From contig URCI01000020.1 of assembly GCA_900546345.1 (NCBI GenBank), forward strand, positions 1 to 45,873: a stretch of DNA of 45,873 nucleotides. Reading direction: 5' to 3'. Below the pieces are notes generated by a model. It was given only the letters and a program-made list of their open reading frames with translations. It was not told where the DNA came from and did not search any database. Source of the stretch: an uncultured Prevotella sp. GTDB taxonomy: Bacteria > Bacteroidota > Bacteroidia > Bacteroidales > Bacteroidaceae. Shown in pieces: positions 25,242 through 33,349 of this stretch. Position numbers and translations under genes: made by a program. Every line of letters starts with the position of its first letter. The stretch's first letter is position 1.

Positions 25242-25313
25242 AGTGATCTGATGATGAAAGACAAGAGCTCCTGGGTTCTCCTCTTTTACAGGGAGAGATG
25301 GGAGGAGCCTTGA

Positions 25314-25934
25314 TTACTTGATTCTTTTCAATGCCTCTTTGACGACCATCTCCACGGCGAGATCGGGCTGCTCCGTGAGGATGGCGACAACCACCTTGGC
25401 AGCAGGAGCGGGAGAGAAGCCCAGCATCGTCAGTGCGGCGACGGCCTCGTCTTTCACGGCATTGTTGACAGCCGGGGACTCGTTGCGTCCGGAAGCCACA
25501 TGCAGTTCGTCGGCAATGCCCGAAGCAGCAATCTTGTCTTTAAGATCGACGATGATGCGCTGTGCGGTTTTCAGACCGATGCCCTTCACGCCTTTGATGA
25601 GTTTTTCATTGCCACTGGCGATGGCATCGCAAAGCTCAGCCGGCGTGATCGAGGACAGCATCATGCGGGCTGTGTTGGCTCCAACGCCGCTGACGCTGAT
25701 CAGCATGCGGTAGAGTTCGCGCTCTTGGCGCGTAGCAAAGCCGTAGAGCGTGTAGTTGTCGTCGCGACCACCGGCTTGCAGTGATTCGTGGACGAGGAGC
25801 TTCACCTCTTTCTTTCCTTGTATGGCGGTGTAAGTGTTGAGCGAGATGTTCAGTGCGTAGCCTACGCCGGCGGCTTCTACTACGGCAAGGGCTGGAGTCA
25901 GTTCTGCCAGCTGACCATGGATATATTCTATCAT
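25314..25934 (-). CDS. ruvA: Holliday junction branch migration subunit RuvA
   Basis: RuvA binds four-way DNA junctions and loads the RuvB motor during recombination and repair. The 206-residue protein has the N-terminal OB fold (MIEYIHGQLAELTPALAVVE...), two helix-hairpin-helix motifs (LISVSGVGANTARMML and LIKGVKGIGLKTAQRIIVDL) and the C-terminal domain III that contacts RuvB (ALTMLGFSPAPAAKVVVAIL). Length is normal. It is first in a likely ruvA-sprA operon. Confidence 0.96.
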   Translation of the reverse strand: MIEYIHGQLAELTPALAVVEAAGVGYALNISLNTYTAIQGKKEVKLLVHESLQAGGRDDNYTLYGFATRQERELYRMLISVSGVGANTARMMLSSITPAELCDAIASGNEKLIKGVKGIGLKTAQRIIVDLKDKIAASGIADELHVASGRNESPAVNNAVKDEAVAALTMLGFSPAPAAKVVVAILTEQPDLAVEMVVKEALKRIK

Positions 25935-26189
25935 TGTTGTGTCGTTGTCTTTTATTTATTAATGTGTGATAAAGAGATAACGAGATGACTGGGGGATTAT
26001 TGTGTGGATTAGAGGGGGCAGTTGCTCCGCAACGCCTATAAAACGGATGACTTGCTGCTTTCTTCACGGCGGTTCACTGTTTTCCCAGTAGCGTTCGCCA
26101 CTTTCTTTATGGTGTCGTCAAGACATTTGCCATGGTGAGAGGAAACATGGACTGGCAGGAGCGAGGAAGACGATTTTCCGATTCAGAAG
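25935..26189. other. Spacer between ruvA and the 26.3 kb gene
   Basis: Divergent region. I see no -7 box of consensus quality for ruvA and no RNA gene. Short ORFs that cross it on both strands lack family features and overlap each other. Confidence 0.5.
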
Positions 26190-26221
26190 TTTGTGTAGAT
26201 GGAAGGAAAAGCGTAAATTTG
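26190..26221 (+). promoter_or_regulatory. Full Bacteroidota promoter (TTTG-N20-TAAATTTG)
   Basis: TTTG at 26190-26193 and TAAATTTG at 26214-26221 are separated by exactly 20 bases, the consensus spacing. This is the best-formed -33/-7 pair in the window. Transcription would start near 26226, giving a leader of about 110 bases before the gene at 26335. Confidence 0.7.
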
Positions 26222-26334
26222 CAGGCGGCAAGAGACAGCTATGCCGGAACGATATACCGGATAAGCAAGGAACGACCGCTTGATGCTCAACAAAGCCGTT
26301 ACCCGCTCTATTATCATGCTTTACACCAACAGAT

Positions 26335-26706
26335 ATGGGAAGAAACAAGTTTTCACAAGAGGAAATCAAAAAGATAGGAAAGTTGCTCAGGTTGAAGAAC
26401 TCGGTCAACCGGGGCAAGCAGAAATTGATCCGCCATGAACTGCGAGTGGATTATGAGTTCAATATCTCGGACTTTAATGAGCCGGGCAAAGCCTTTGGCG
26501 AGGAAGAACTGCAAGACGCCGTGAAACGTGGCGCCATACAGATTCTTGACGATCAGACGATCGAAGCCATGAAGGCCAAACGAGCCCGTGACAAAGCCCG
26601 TGACGAGGCTCTGCGTGAGCAGGAGGCTGTGGCCAGTGGTGAACAAACCGACTGGAAGAAGGCTATGGAGGACTGGCAGGAATGGGAAGAAGAACAGAAC
26701 CATTAA
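26335..26706 (+). CDS. Small charged hypothetical protein
   Basis: A 123-residue soluble protein I cannot assign to a named family. It is rich in Lys, Arg, Glu and Asp. Residues 8-40 suggest basic helices (FSQEEIKKIGKLLRLKNSVN and a following KQKLIRHEL), residues 75-110 form a likely long charged helix or coiled coil, and the end is acidic and Trp-containing (DWQEWEEEQNH). The basic start and acidic tail could fit a nucleic-acid or ribosome-associated role, but that is a guess. It has its own strong promoter and a ~110-base leader. Codon use matches its neighbours, so it looks like a real resident gene. Confidence 0.65.
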   Translation: MGRNKFSQEEIKKIGKLLRLKNSVNRGKQKLIRHELRVDYEFNISDFNEPGKAFGEEELQDAVKRGAIQILDDQTIEAMKAKRARDKARDEALREQEAVASGEQTDWKKAMEDWQEWEEEQNH

Positions 26707-26755
26707 TATTTTTCAATAAATTGCAAGGAAAATAGTGTGTTTAGGAAATTATTGT

Positions 26756-26763
26756 TATCTTTG
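26756..26763 (+). promoter_or_regulatory. Bacteroidota -7 box (TATCTTTG) for ddh
   Basis: TATCTTTG sits 61 bases before the ddh ATG at 26825 and after the stop of the preceding gene, so ddh is transcribed separately. No clear TTTG -33 element. Confidence 0.6.
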
Positions 26764-26824
26764 CAGGATAGAAAGTGACTTTCATTTGCAAAACATATAA
26801 CCAAAAATACAACCAATAAGAGAA

Positions 26825-27724
26825 ATGAAAAAGATCAGAGCTGCTGTAGTGGGTTATGGCAATATTGGCCATTACAGTGTACAGGCGCTTGAGGCGGCGC
26901 CCGATTTTGAGATTGCTGGCATCGTACGTCGTCAGGGCGATAAGGACAAACCCGCAGAGTTGGCTCCTTATGAAGTGGTTGACGACATCACCAAGTTGAA
27001 AGACGTGGATGTGGCGATCCTTGCTACTCCGACGCGTACGTGTCCTGAGATGTCTGAGAAAATCGTGGCTTTGGGCATTAACACGGTTGACAGTTTTGAC
27101 ATCCACACGTCCATTCTTGACTATCGTACCCGTCAGATGGAGAACTGCAAGAAGGCTGGTCGCGTGAGCGTGATATCTGCTGGATGGGATCCCGGTTCGG
27201 ACTCTATTGTGCGTGTGCTGTTGGAGAGCCTTGCTCCCAAGGGATTGAGCTATACCAATTTTGGTCCCGGCATGTCAATGGGTCATAGTGTGGTGGCACG
27301 CTCTAAGAAAGGTGTGAAGAACGCGCTCTCCATGACGATTCCTTTGGGTGAGGGCATCCATCGCCGGATGGTCTATGTGGAGTTGGAGGACGGCTACACC
27401 GTTGAGCAGGTCTACGATGAGTTGAAGGCTGATGACTACTTTGCCCACGACGAGCTTCATGTCTTTGCTGTTAAGAGCGTGGACGAAGTACGTGACATGG
27501 GGCATGGCGTGCACATGACGCGTAAGGGCGTAAGCGGCAAGACGCAGAACCAGCGTTTCTCTTTCGACATGAGCATCAACAACCCTGCTCTGACCGGTCA
27601 GGTGCTGGTCAACGTGGCTCGTGCTTCTATGCGCTTGCAACCAGGATGCTACACCATGCCTGAGATTCCTGTCATTGACATGTTGCCTGGAACACGCGAG
27701 GAAGTGGTCGCAACGCTCGTATAG
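26825..27724 (+). CDS. ddh: meso-Diaminopimelate D-dehydrogenase
   Basis: Ddh makes meso-2,6-diaminopimelate directly from tetrahydrodipicolinate, ammonia and NADPH, supplying peptidoglycan and lysine synthesis in one step. The 299-residue protein begins with the Rossmann motif AVVGYGNIGHYSVQAL (residues 7-22) and has the family segments GIVRRQGD, DVAILATPTRTCPE, DSFDIHTSILDYR, VISAGWDPGSDSIVRVL and FGPGMSMGHSVVAR, the last two lining the substrate pocket. Length matches the family (about 300-325). It ends in a strong terminator shared with the convergent metallophosphoesterase gene. Confidence 0.95.
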   Translation: MKKIRAAVVGYGNIGHYSVQALEAAPDFEIAGIVRRQGDKDKPAELAPYEVVDDITKLKDVDVAILATPTRTCPEMSEKIVALGINTVDSFDIHTSILDYRTRQMENCKKAGRVSVISAGWDPGSDSIVRVLLESLAPKGLSYTNFGPGMSMGHSVVARSKKGVKNALSMTIPLGEGIHRRMVYVELEDGYTVEQVYDELKADDYFAHDELHVFAVKSVDEVRDMGHGVHMTRKGVSGKTQNQRFSFDMSINNPALTGQVLVNVARASMRLQPGCYTMPEIPVIDMLPGTREEVVATLV

Positions 27725-27761
27725 AGCAGTCGTCGGGTCATGAGGACCTATGAGATTTTAT

Positions 27762-27812
27762 AAGCCTATTGGGTCTGCCCTGTATCATCAGGCAGGTCTA
27801 ATAGGCTTTTTT
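27762..27812 (+). terminator. Strong terminator after ddh that overlaps the next gene's stop
   Basis: Left arm begins AAGCCTATT (27762) and continues GGGTCTGCC; right arm GGCAGGTCTAATAGGCTT pairs with it with few mismatches and runs into T6 (to 27812). The right arm also encodes the last residues (KKAY) and stop of the convergent metallophosphoesterase gene (stop at 27798-27800). Confidence 0.85.
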
Positions 27813-28757
27813 GTGTAGAGTGATGACGTTGACTTCCGGCCAGGCGCCAAAGCGGAAGGGCACTGTACCGCCAATGCCCAAAGAGACATAGAGCATGGAC
27901 CCTTCCTCGACATATTTTCCTCCCCACTCGTTATAAGCCCATCGAGCAGGAGAGAAGCGTCCCACGCGGATCTGACCGGCATGGGTGTGTCCCGACAGTG
28001 TCAGTGCGATGTCGGTCTGGTGAAGCACACCGCGCCGCCAATGGCTCGGGTCGTGGCTGAGCAGCATCTTGAACATGCCTTTGGGTAAGTCTCCAATGGC
28101 TTTGTGCAGATCGCCATAGTCGGGAAAAGGAGGCCGGCTGATGTTCTCTACGCCAATGAGTGCAATGGCATCATTGCCGCGGCGTATGACGATATGGTCG
28201 TTGAGCAGCAGATGCCAGCCTGCTTTCTCTTCCAGATATTTCAGCACGTTTTGGTTGCGGCGGATATTATACTTGCTTTTGTCCTCTCCATATTCACAAT
28301 AGTCGTGATTGCCCATCACGGAGTAGACACCGTCATGGGCTTGTACTGCTTTTAATATATGCTGAAAGGGGATCACTTCCTCGGCACTGACATTGACGAG
28401 GTCGCCGGTAAACACCACCAGGTCGGCATGCTGCTCATTGACGATGGCCACCATTTTGTCAATGAACTTTCGGTTGCGCAGAAAAGTGCCAATGTGAATG
28501 TCGCTGAGCTGCAGTACCCGATAGCCGTCAAACGAGTCTGGAAGTAGAGGTGAGGAGCAGGTGGCTGTCTTTACCACAATGTGGCGCCAGCCAAAGAAGA
28601 AGCCATAGGCTGCTAAGAGATTCCAAGCGACAGGTAGTGGCAATGCCCATCGCCAGCCCACAAATGGCCATAAAGCTAAGAACAGCAGACCGGGGATGCC
28701 GATGCAAAGCACCAGCCCATAGGCCAGCCGCATGAATGTGTTATGACGAAGATGCAT
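27798..28757 (-). CDS. Membrane-anchored metallophosphoesterase
   Basis: A 319-residue calcineurin-like phosphoesterase. Two hydrophobic helices occupy about residues 10-52, so the enzyme is anchored in the inner membrane. The dimetal motifs follow in order: LSDIHIGTF (DxH), FTGDLVN (GDxxx), MGNHDYCEYG (GNHD), LLSHDPSHW and SGHTHAGQI (GHTH). Close relatives include the YkoQ/YaeI-type phosphodiesterases, some acting on lipid-linked pyrophosphates such as UDP-diacylglucosamine; the true substrate cannot be told. The last codons lie inside a terminator hairpin. It follows the phosphatase-family gene by 36 bases that carry a TTGAATG repeat. Confidence 0.88.
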   Translation of the reverse strand: MHLRHNTFMRLAYGLVLCIGIPGLLFLALWPFVGWRWALPLPVAWNLLAAYGFFFGWRHIVVKTATCSSPLLPDSFDGYRVLQLSDIHIGTFLRNRKFIDKMVAIVNEQHADLVVFTGDLVNVSAEEVIPFQHILKAVQAHDGVYSVMGNHDYCEYGEDKSKYNIRRNQNVLKYLEEKAGWHLLLNDHIVIRRGNDAIALIGVENISRPPFPDYGDLHKAIGDLPKGMFKMLLSHDPSHWRRGVLHQTDIALTLSGHTHAGQIRVGRFSPARWAYNEWGGKYVEEGSMLYVSLGIGGTVPFRFGAWPEVNVITLHKKAY

Positions 28758-28796
28758 ATGTTGAATGTTGAGTGATGAATGTTGAATGATGAATTA
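28758..28796. repeat. TTGAATG-type low-complexity repeat, locus 1
   Basis: Short tandem runs of TTGAATG/TTGAGTG/ATGAATG fill the gap between two minus-strand genes. Related runs occur at 29729-29790 and 43847-43910. Confidence 0.7.
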
Positions 28797-29723
28797 TTTA
28801 AAGGTGGCTACGAGGGGCAGATGATCGCTGAAACCATTGAGATATTTTGGGCCCAGATAGTTGCGGCGTGGCTTCACACCACCATATTTCTCGTCAGGCA
28901 CAAGCAGAAAGGGTGCGTCATTGATACAGCAGCTGACGAGTTGCTTTGCTGTGACGGCATCGCAAAAGATGTGGTCGAGACTGCCCCAGAGACCGTGATA
29001 GCGGTAGGTGCCTTTTGCGCCGTGACGCCCCTGCGCATTGGCAGAGATCTCTACAAGTCCGTGTCCGACCATCCGTTGCATGGAAAGATTGGTGGAATAG
29101 TCGTTGAAGTCGCCTGCGATGATGATACGTGCCGTAGGAGAGCAGGCTCTGACGGAGTCGACGGCCTGCAACAATCGGGTGACAACGATCTGCCGATAGG
29201 GGCGGGAAGCCTGTTCGCCTCCTCTGCGACTGGGCGCATGGACAGCAAAGACATGGAGTGTGTCGCCTGTGATCACTTGCCCGCTAACATAGAGGATGTC
29301 GCGTGTAGGACGGAATCTTTTAGGCGGTGTGATGCGGATGGAATGATGGTTGATCAGCGCAAAGGAAAAAGGCGAATAGAGAAGCGCCACATCGATGCCG
29401 CGCTCATCAGGACTGTCGGTGATCACATACTCATAACCTGCGTTACGGAGCAATGACCGCTTGGTGAGATCATGGAGCACACTGTCATTCTCCACCTCTG
29501 TGAGCACTACCATGTCGGGAACGACTTCGACTGAGTCCGATATGCCACAAGAGAGAATGTCCTGCCCGATGCGGTTGAGTTTATGCCAGTAGCGCGAGGG
29601 TGTCCAGTGCATCGCTGCGGTAGGCAGAAACTCCTCATCGTGTTTGAGACTGTCGTGCTGTGTATCGAATAGATTCTCACAGTTCAGCTCCACAAAGGTG
29701 AACAGACAGATGAGCAGATACAT
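28794..29723 (-). CDS. Endonuclease/exonuclease/phosphatase family protein
   Basis: A 309-residue protein of the DNase I-like fold. Motifs: ELNCENLFDT (catalytic Asn near residue 14), VVLTEVENDSVL (metal-binding Glu), HAPSRRGGEQAS, IIAGDFNDYST (GDFN), GLWGSLDHIF and the final SDHLPLVATF (SDH). All expected catalytic residues are present. A hydrophobic start (MYLLICLFTFVEL) may be a short signal peptide, so the enzyme may act in the periplasm. The family covers nucleases and phosphodiesterases; the substrate is unknown. It lies between the C1 peptidase and the metallophosphoesterase, all on the minus strand, with TTGAATG repeats in both gaps. Confidence 0.85.
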   Translation of the reverse strand: MYLLICLFTFVELNCENLFDTQHDSLKHDEEFLPTAAMHWTPSRYWHKLNRIGQDILSCGISDSVEVVPDMVVLTEVENDSVLHDLTKRSLLRNAGYEYVITDSPDERGIDVALLYSPFSFALINHHSIRITPPKRFRPTRDILYVSGQVITGDTLHVFAVHAPSRRGGEQASRPYRQIVVTRLLQAVDSVRACSPTARIIIAGDFNDYSTNLSMQRMVGHGLVEISANAQGRHGAKGTYRYHGLWGSLDHIFCDAVTAKQLVSCCINDAPFLLVPDEKYGGVKPRRNYLGPKYLNGFSDHLPLVATFK

Positions 29724-29728
29724 TGGCT

Positions 29729-29790
29729 AATGTTGAATGTTGAGTGATGAATGATGACTTACTACAATGTTGAATGTTGAGTGTTGACTT
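29729..29790. repeat. TTGAATG-type low-complexity repeat, locus 2
   Basis: Two runs of AATGTTGAATGTTGAGTG-like sequence separated by ACTTACTAC, upstream of the phosphatase-family gene. Same word set as at 28758-28796 and 43847-43910. Confidence 0.7.
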
Positions 29791-29870
29791 ACTCTATACC
29801 CAACTTCCCCAACCTCCAATGTTCACGCCCTAAGCCCTCTTTGAAGGAAACGGGAAAAGGTTGCGCATTT

Positions 29871-29888
29871 CCCTCCCTTTAGGGAGGG
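29871..29888. terminator. CCCTCCCT/AGGGAGGG palindrome after the peptidase gene
   Basis: A perfect 8-bp inverted repeat with a TT centre, 13 bases downstream of the peptidase stop. Related in kind to the palindrome at 3592-3615. It may be a terminator without a T run or simply a dispersed GC palindrome. Confidence 0.5.
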
Positions 29889-29901
29889 TTAGGGAGAGTC
29901 T

Positions 29902-31308
29902 TTACTGGTCCTCCAGAAACAACGGGTCCTCCGGTGTGACCATTGTCGGCTTCTGCTCAAACTGCTTGAGAAGCGTTTCGGGGACATAACGTTTGTTGAC
30001 TACGAGACGGAACATGTAGTTATTGAACCAGTTGTTGGTCATGATCAGATAACCATTTTGTCCATAGGACGGTCCCCAGCTGTTTTCTACTTTCCACTTC
30101 AGCGGCTTACCCTCGGCGTTGAGGTCTACGGCTGTGAGCGTCATAGCGTGTGTGGACCCACTGTCAAAAGTCTCGATACGCTCGGCTTTGGTCATTCCGA
30201 AAGTAGTGCCAAGAAGGGAGCCGTAGTCATAGTTGTCGGTGTCGAGATAGCCCCGCTTGCGGTCGAGTTGCTTGCCTACGTCGTAACTGGAGTACATCTT
30301 GTGCCCGTCTTTGAGTGAGGTGATGGCAAGGTTGGCAATCTCTTCCATAGGCAGATTGAGGTATTTCCAATTGTGTCCGTCATAGACATGGCGGTCATAC
30401 TCCACCTCGTAGGTCTTGTGATAAGGACGTCGCGGATCATTCATGACCATGATGAAGGTACCGTTGAGGGGGCCGCCCACAGTAGCCTGGTAGAACGACT
30501 TCGGTGTGTAGGTCTTCGTTGGTCCGACAGCTTTGCCGTTCTTGTCGCGGAATGTATAGGAGAACTCCTTTACCGGTTCGCCCAGCGTCAGGGTGAGAAT
30601 GTGATAGATTGTTCCGAGCATCTCTGTCTTGCGCTTCTTGATGTCGGCCGTCTTTTTACCGTCAGCGACCATACGGCGCAGCTCCAGTCCGAATTCCCGA
30701 AGTTTTGATGATACCATCTTTTGCATCTGTGATGTGTTGTCGCTGGAGAAGGTCTCCGGCATGACGTTCATCGGCACCAGACCGTATTTTTCACTCAGAT
30801 CGGCAACACCACAGAAAGTACCGCCGTCGTTGATGGGGTTGCGGAAGAAGAACTGCACGCGCGTGTCATCCATAGGCTTGCGTGCACAGTCAATGACACC
30901 TTGCAGCATGAGATTGGCCTTTTCGAGCTGGTCATAGAAGAAAAGGAAGGAATGGGAATACTCCACACGTACGGAATCGCCATGTGCCTTGGCAAAATTG
31001 GCACGCAGCACGTTGAGACCGGAGAACATCCAGCACCGTCCGGAACTCTTTTGGTCCTCAATGCTCTGCTTGGGTGTCTCGACGCTGAAATAGGTGTCGA
31101 TCTCTCCTAAGTTCTTGTAGTTCTTTGCCAGATCGTCGATTTTGTTGGAGGCGATGGCGTTGGCGAGGGCTTTGTAAGCTGGGTTTTTGCTTTGCGACTG
31201 CTCGATTTGTTGCAACATCGAGGCAGAGATGCCGCCTTCGCGTGTCTGGGCCAACAGAGTGCTGGAAGCCGCCACGAGAAGCACGGCCAGAAAGGTTCTT
31301 TTCTTCAT
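29902..31308 (-). CDS. Secreted C1-family aminopeptidase (bleomycin hydrolase-like)
   Basis: A 468-residue papain-fold cysteine peptidase of the PepC/bleomycin hydrolase family. Signal peptide at residues 1-20 (ending LLA). Catalytic Cys92 in SSGRCWMFSGLNVL, His in STHAMTLTAVDL and Asn in WKVENSWG are all present. Family members are aminopeptidases; the signal peptide places this one outside the cytoplasm, as in other Bacteroidota, where it would trim peptides from host or diet protein. It is divergent from dxs and has its own -7 box. Confidence 0.92.
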   Translation of the reverse strand: MKKRTFLAVLLVAASSTLLAQTREGGISASMLQQIEQSQSKNPAYKALANAIASNKIDDLAKNYKNLGEIDTYFSVETPKQSIEDQKSSGRCWMFSGLNVLRANFAKAHGDSVRVEYSHSFLFFYDQLEKANLMLQGVIDCARKPMDDTRVQFFFRNPINDGGTFCGVADLSEKYGLVPMNVMPETFSSDNTSQMQKMVSSKLREFGLELRRMVADGKKTADIKKRKTEMLGTIYHILTLTLGEPVKEFSYTFRDKNGKAVGPTKTYTPKSFYQATVGGPLNGTFIMVMNDPRRPYHKTYEVEYDRHVYDGHNWKYLNLPMEEIANLAITSLKDGHKMYSSYDVGKQLDRKRGYLDTDNYDYGSLLGTTFGMTKAERIETFDSGSTHAMTLTAVDLNAEGKPLKWKVENSWGPSYGQNGYLIMTNNWFNNYMFRLVVNKRYVPETLLKQFEQKPTMVTPEDPLFLEDQ

Positions 31309-31351
31309 ATTTGTGATTTTATGGTTTTTGCTATATGCTTTTCAATCTCTG

Positions 31352-31359
31352 CAAAGGTA
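31352..31359 (-). promoter_or_regulatory. Bacteroidota -7 box (TACCTTTG) for the C1 peptidase
   Basis: TACCTTTG on the minus strand 44 bases before the peptidase ATG. It faces away from the identical box for dxs at 31403-31410; only 43 bases separate them, so the two promoters may share regulation. Confidence 0.65.
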
Positions 31360-31402
31360 GCAAAAATTATGGTCTTTTCACCATATTATCAATTAAATAT
31401 TG

Positions 31403-31410
31403 TACCTTTG
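31403..31410 (+). promoter_or_regulatory. Bacteroidota -7 box (TACCTTTG) for dxs-trkA-trkH
   Basis: TACCTTTG 24 bases before the dxs ATG, giving a leader of about 18 bases. No TTTG -33 element at the usual distance. Confidence 0.65.
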
Positions 31411-31434
31411 CAAGGCTATAGCAAACGAATGTGA

Positions 31435-33345
31435 ATGAATAAGATCAAATACGGACTTCTTAGTCAGATTCAGTATCCTTCCGACTTGCGAAAACTCAGT
31501 GTCGAGCAATTGCCGGAGGTGTGTCGCGAGCTCAGGGATGACATTATCGACGAGGTGTCGGTCAATCCCGGACACTTCGCTTCCAGTCTTGGTGTGGTGG
31601 AGATCACCGTGGCATTGCACTATGTTTTTGACACTCCCGATGACCGTATCGTCTGGGATGTGGGTCATCAAGCCTATGGACATAAGATCCTGACAGGTCG
31701 GCGAGACAGTTTCTGCACCAATCGCAAGATGGGAGGCGTGCGGCCTTTCCCCTCACCAGAGGAAAGCCCCTACGACACATTTACTTGTGGACACGCCTCG
31801 AACAGCATCTCTGCTGCCCTTGGCATGGCTGTGGCTGCCCGCAAGACCGGGCATCCCGAGCGTCATGTCGTGGCCGTCATCGGTGATGGCGCCATGAGTG
31901 GCGGACTGGCCTTTGAGGGGCTGAACAATGTCAGCTCCACGCCCAATGACCTGCTGATCGTGCTCAACGACAATGACATGAGCATCGATCGTGCCGTTGG
32001 TGGCATGGAGAAATATTTGCTCAATCTCGATACCAACGAGACCTATAATCGTTTGCGCTTTAAAGCCTCGCAGTGGCTACATTCCAAAGGCTATCTCAAT
32101 GATGATCGGAGAAAAGGGATCCTCAGACTCAACAATGCGCTGAAAAGTGCGATCAGCCATCAGCAGAATATCTTTGAAGGCATGAACATCCGTTACTTCG
32201 GGCCCTTTGACGGGCACGATGTGAAGGAAGTGGTGCGCATCTTGCGGCAGCTCAAAGAAATGCGTGGCCCAAAGTTGCTGCATCTTCATACCATCAAAGG
32301 CAAGGGTTACGAACCCGCTGAAAAGGCAGCAACGATCTGGCACGCTCCCGGACGCTTTGATCCGGAGACCGGTGAGCGCATTGTCCCTGATACGAGCAAC
32401 GAACCGCCTAAGTTTCAGGAGGTCTTTGGCAATACCTTGCTGGAACTGGCAAGGCGCAATCCCAAGATCGTCGGTGTCACACCGGCTATGCCGACTGGCT
32501 GCTCGATGAACATCATGATGAAGGAGATGCCGGACCGTGTCTTTGATGTGGGTATCGCCGAGGGGCATGCAGTGACATTCTCCGGTGGTATGGCCAAGGA
32601 CGGTCTGTTGCCTTTCTGCAACATCTATAGTGCCTTTGCACAACGAGCTTACGACAATATCATTCACGATCTGGCTATTCTGAACCTTCCGGTCGTGCTT
32701 TGTCTGGACCGTGCAGGTCTTGTCGGCGAGGACGGTCCTACCCATCATGGCGCTTTCGACATGGCGGCCTTGCGCCCCATCCCCCATCTCACCATCGCCT
32801 CTCCTATGGACGAGCACGAGCTGCGCCGGCTGATGTATACGGCCCAGCGGCCGGGAATGGGCACTTTCGTGATCCGTTATCCACGTGGGCGCGGACACTT
32901 GGTCGACTGGCAGTGCCCGCTTGACGAGGTCGCCGTCGGTACGGGCCGCGTGATCAAGGAGGGAAGTGACGTGGCCGTGATCACGATCGGGCCGATAGGC
33001 TACGATGTGGAGTATGCCATCCAACAGATAGAGACTGAAGACGAAGGAAAAAAGAACCGGGTGGCCCACTATGATCTCCGCTTCCTGAAACCATTGGATG
33101 AGCATCTTCTGCAGGAGATCGGTTCCAAATATAATAAGGTAATCACTGTAGAAGACGGCGTTCGCAACGGCGGTATGGGCTCGGCGGTGCTCGAATGGAT
33201 GAGCGACCACGGCTATCATCCCGATATTGTCAGATTGGGATTGCCTGACAGCTTTGTGGAACACGGCACTGTGGCGCAGTTGCGGGAGAAGTGTGGACTC
33301 GATGTCCCAAGTATCAAAAAGACGATAGAAGAAAGTTTCAAGTAG
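31435..33345 (+). CDS. dxs: 1-Deoxy-D-xylulose-5-phosphate synthase
   Basis: Dxs joins pyruvate and glyceraldehyde 3-phosphate, using thiamine diphosphate, at the entry to the MEP isoprenoid pathway. The 636-residue protein has the N-terminal transketolase fold with GHASNSISAALGMA, the thiamine-binding GDGAMSGGLAFEGLNN and its metal-binding NDNDMSI; the middle pyrimidine-binding domain with DVGIAEGHAVTFSGGMA, FCNIYSAFAQRAYD and DRAGLVGEDGPTHHGAFD; and the C-terminal transketolase domain with TVEDGVRNGGMGSAV. Length is normal. The stop is four bases before trkA, so the genes are co-translated. The dxs-trkA-trkH order occurs in other Bacteroidales as far as I recall. Confidence 0.96.
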   Translation: MNKIKYGLLSQIQYPSDLRKLSVEQLPEVCRELRDDIIDEVSVNPGHFASSLGVVEITVALHYVFDTPDDRIVWDVGHQAYGHKILTGRRDSFCTNRKMGGVRPFPSPEESPYDTFTCGHASNSISAALGMAVAARKTGHPERHVVAVIGDGAMSGGLAFEGLNNVSSTPNDLLIVLNDNDMSIDRAVGGMEKYLLNLDTNETYNRLRFKASQWLHSKGYLNDDRRKGILRLNNALKSAISHQQNIFEGMNIRYFGPFDGHDVKEVVRILRQLKEMRGPKLLHLHTIKGKGYEPAEKAATIWHAPGRFDPETGERIVPDTSNEPPKFQEVFGNTLLELARRNPKIVGVTPAMPTGCSMNIMMKEMPDRVFDVGIAEGHAVTFSGGMAKDGLLPFCNIYSAFAQRAYDNIIHDLAILNLPVVLCLDRAGLVGEDGPTHHGAFDMAALRPIPHLTIASPMDEHELRRLMYTAQRPGMGTFVIRYPRGRGHLVDWQCPLDEVAVGTGRVIKEGSDVAVITIGPIGYDVEYAIQQIETEDEGKKNRVAHYDLRFLKPLDEHLLQEIGSKYNKVITVEDGVRNGGMGSAVLEWMSDHGYHPDIVRLGLPDSFVEHGTVAQLREKCGLDVPSIKKTIEESFK

Positions 33346-33349
33346 ACTT

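Noticed and set aside
26118..26417. Overlapping short frames on both strands (26132-26377 plus, 26118-26417 minus)
   Set aside because: The plus frame starts upstream of the well-formed promoter at 26190-26221, and the minus frame overlaps the 123-residue gene; neither has family features.
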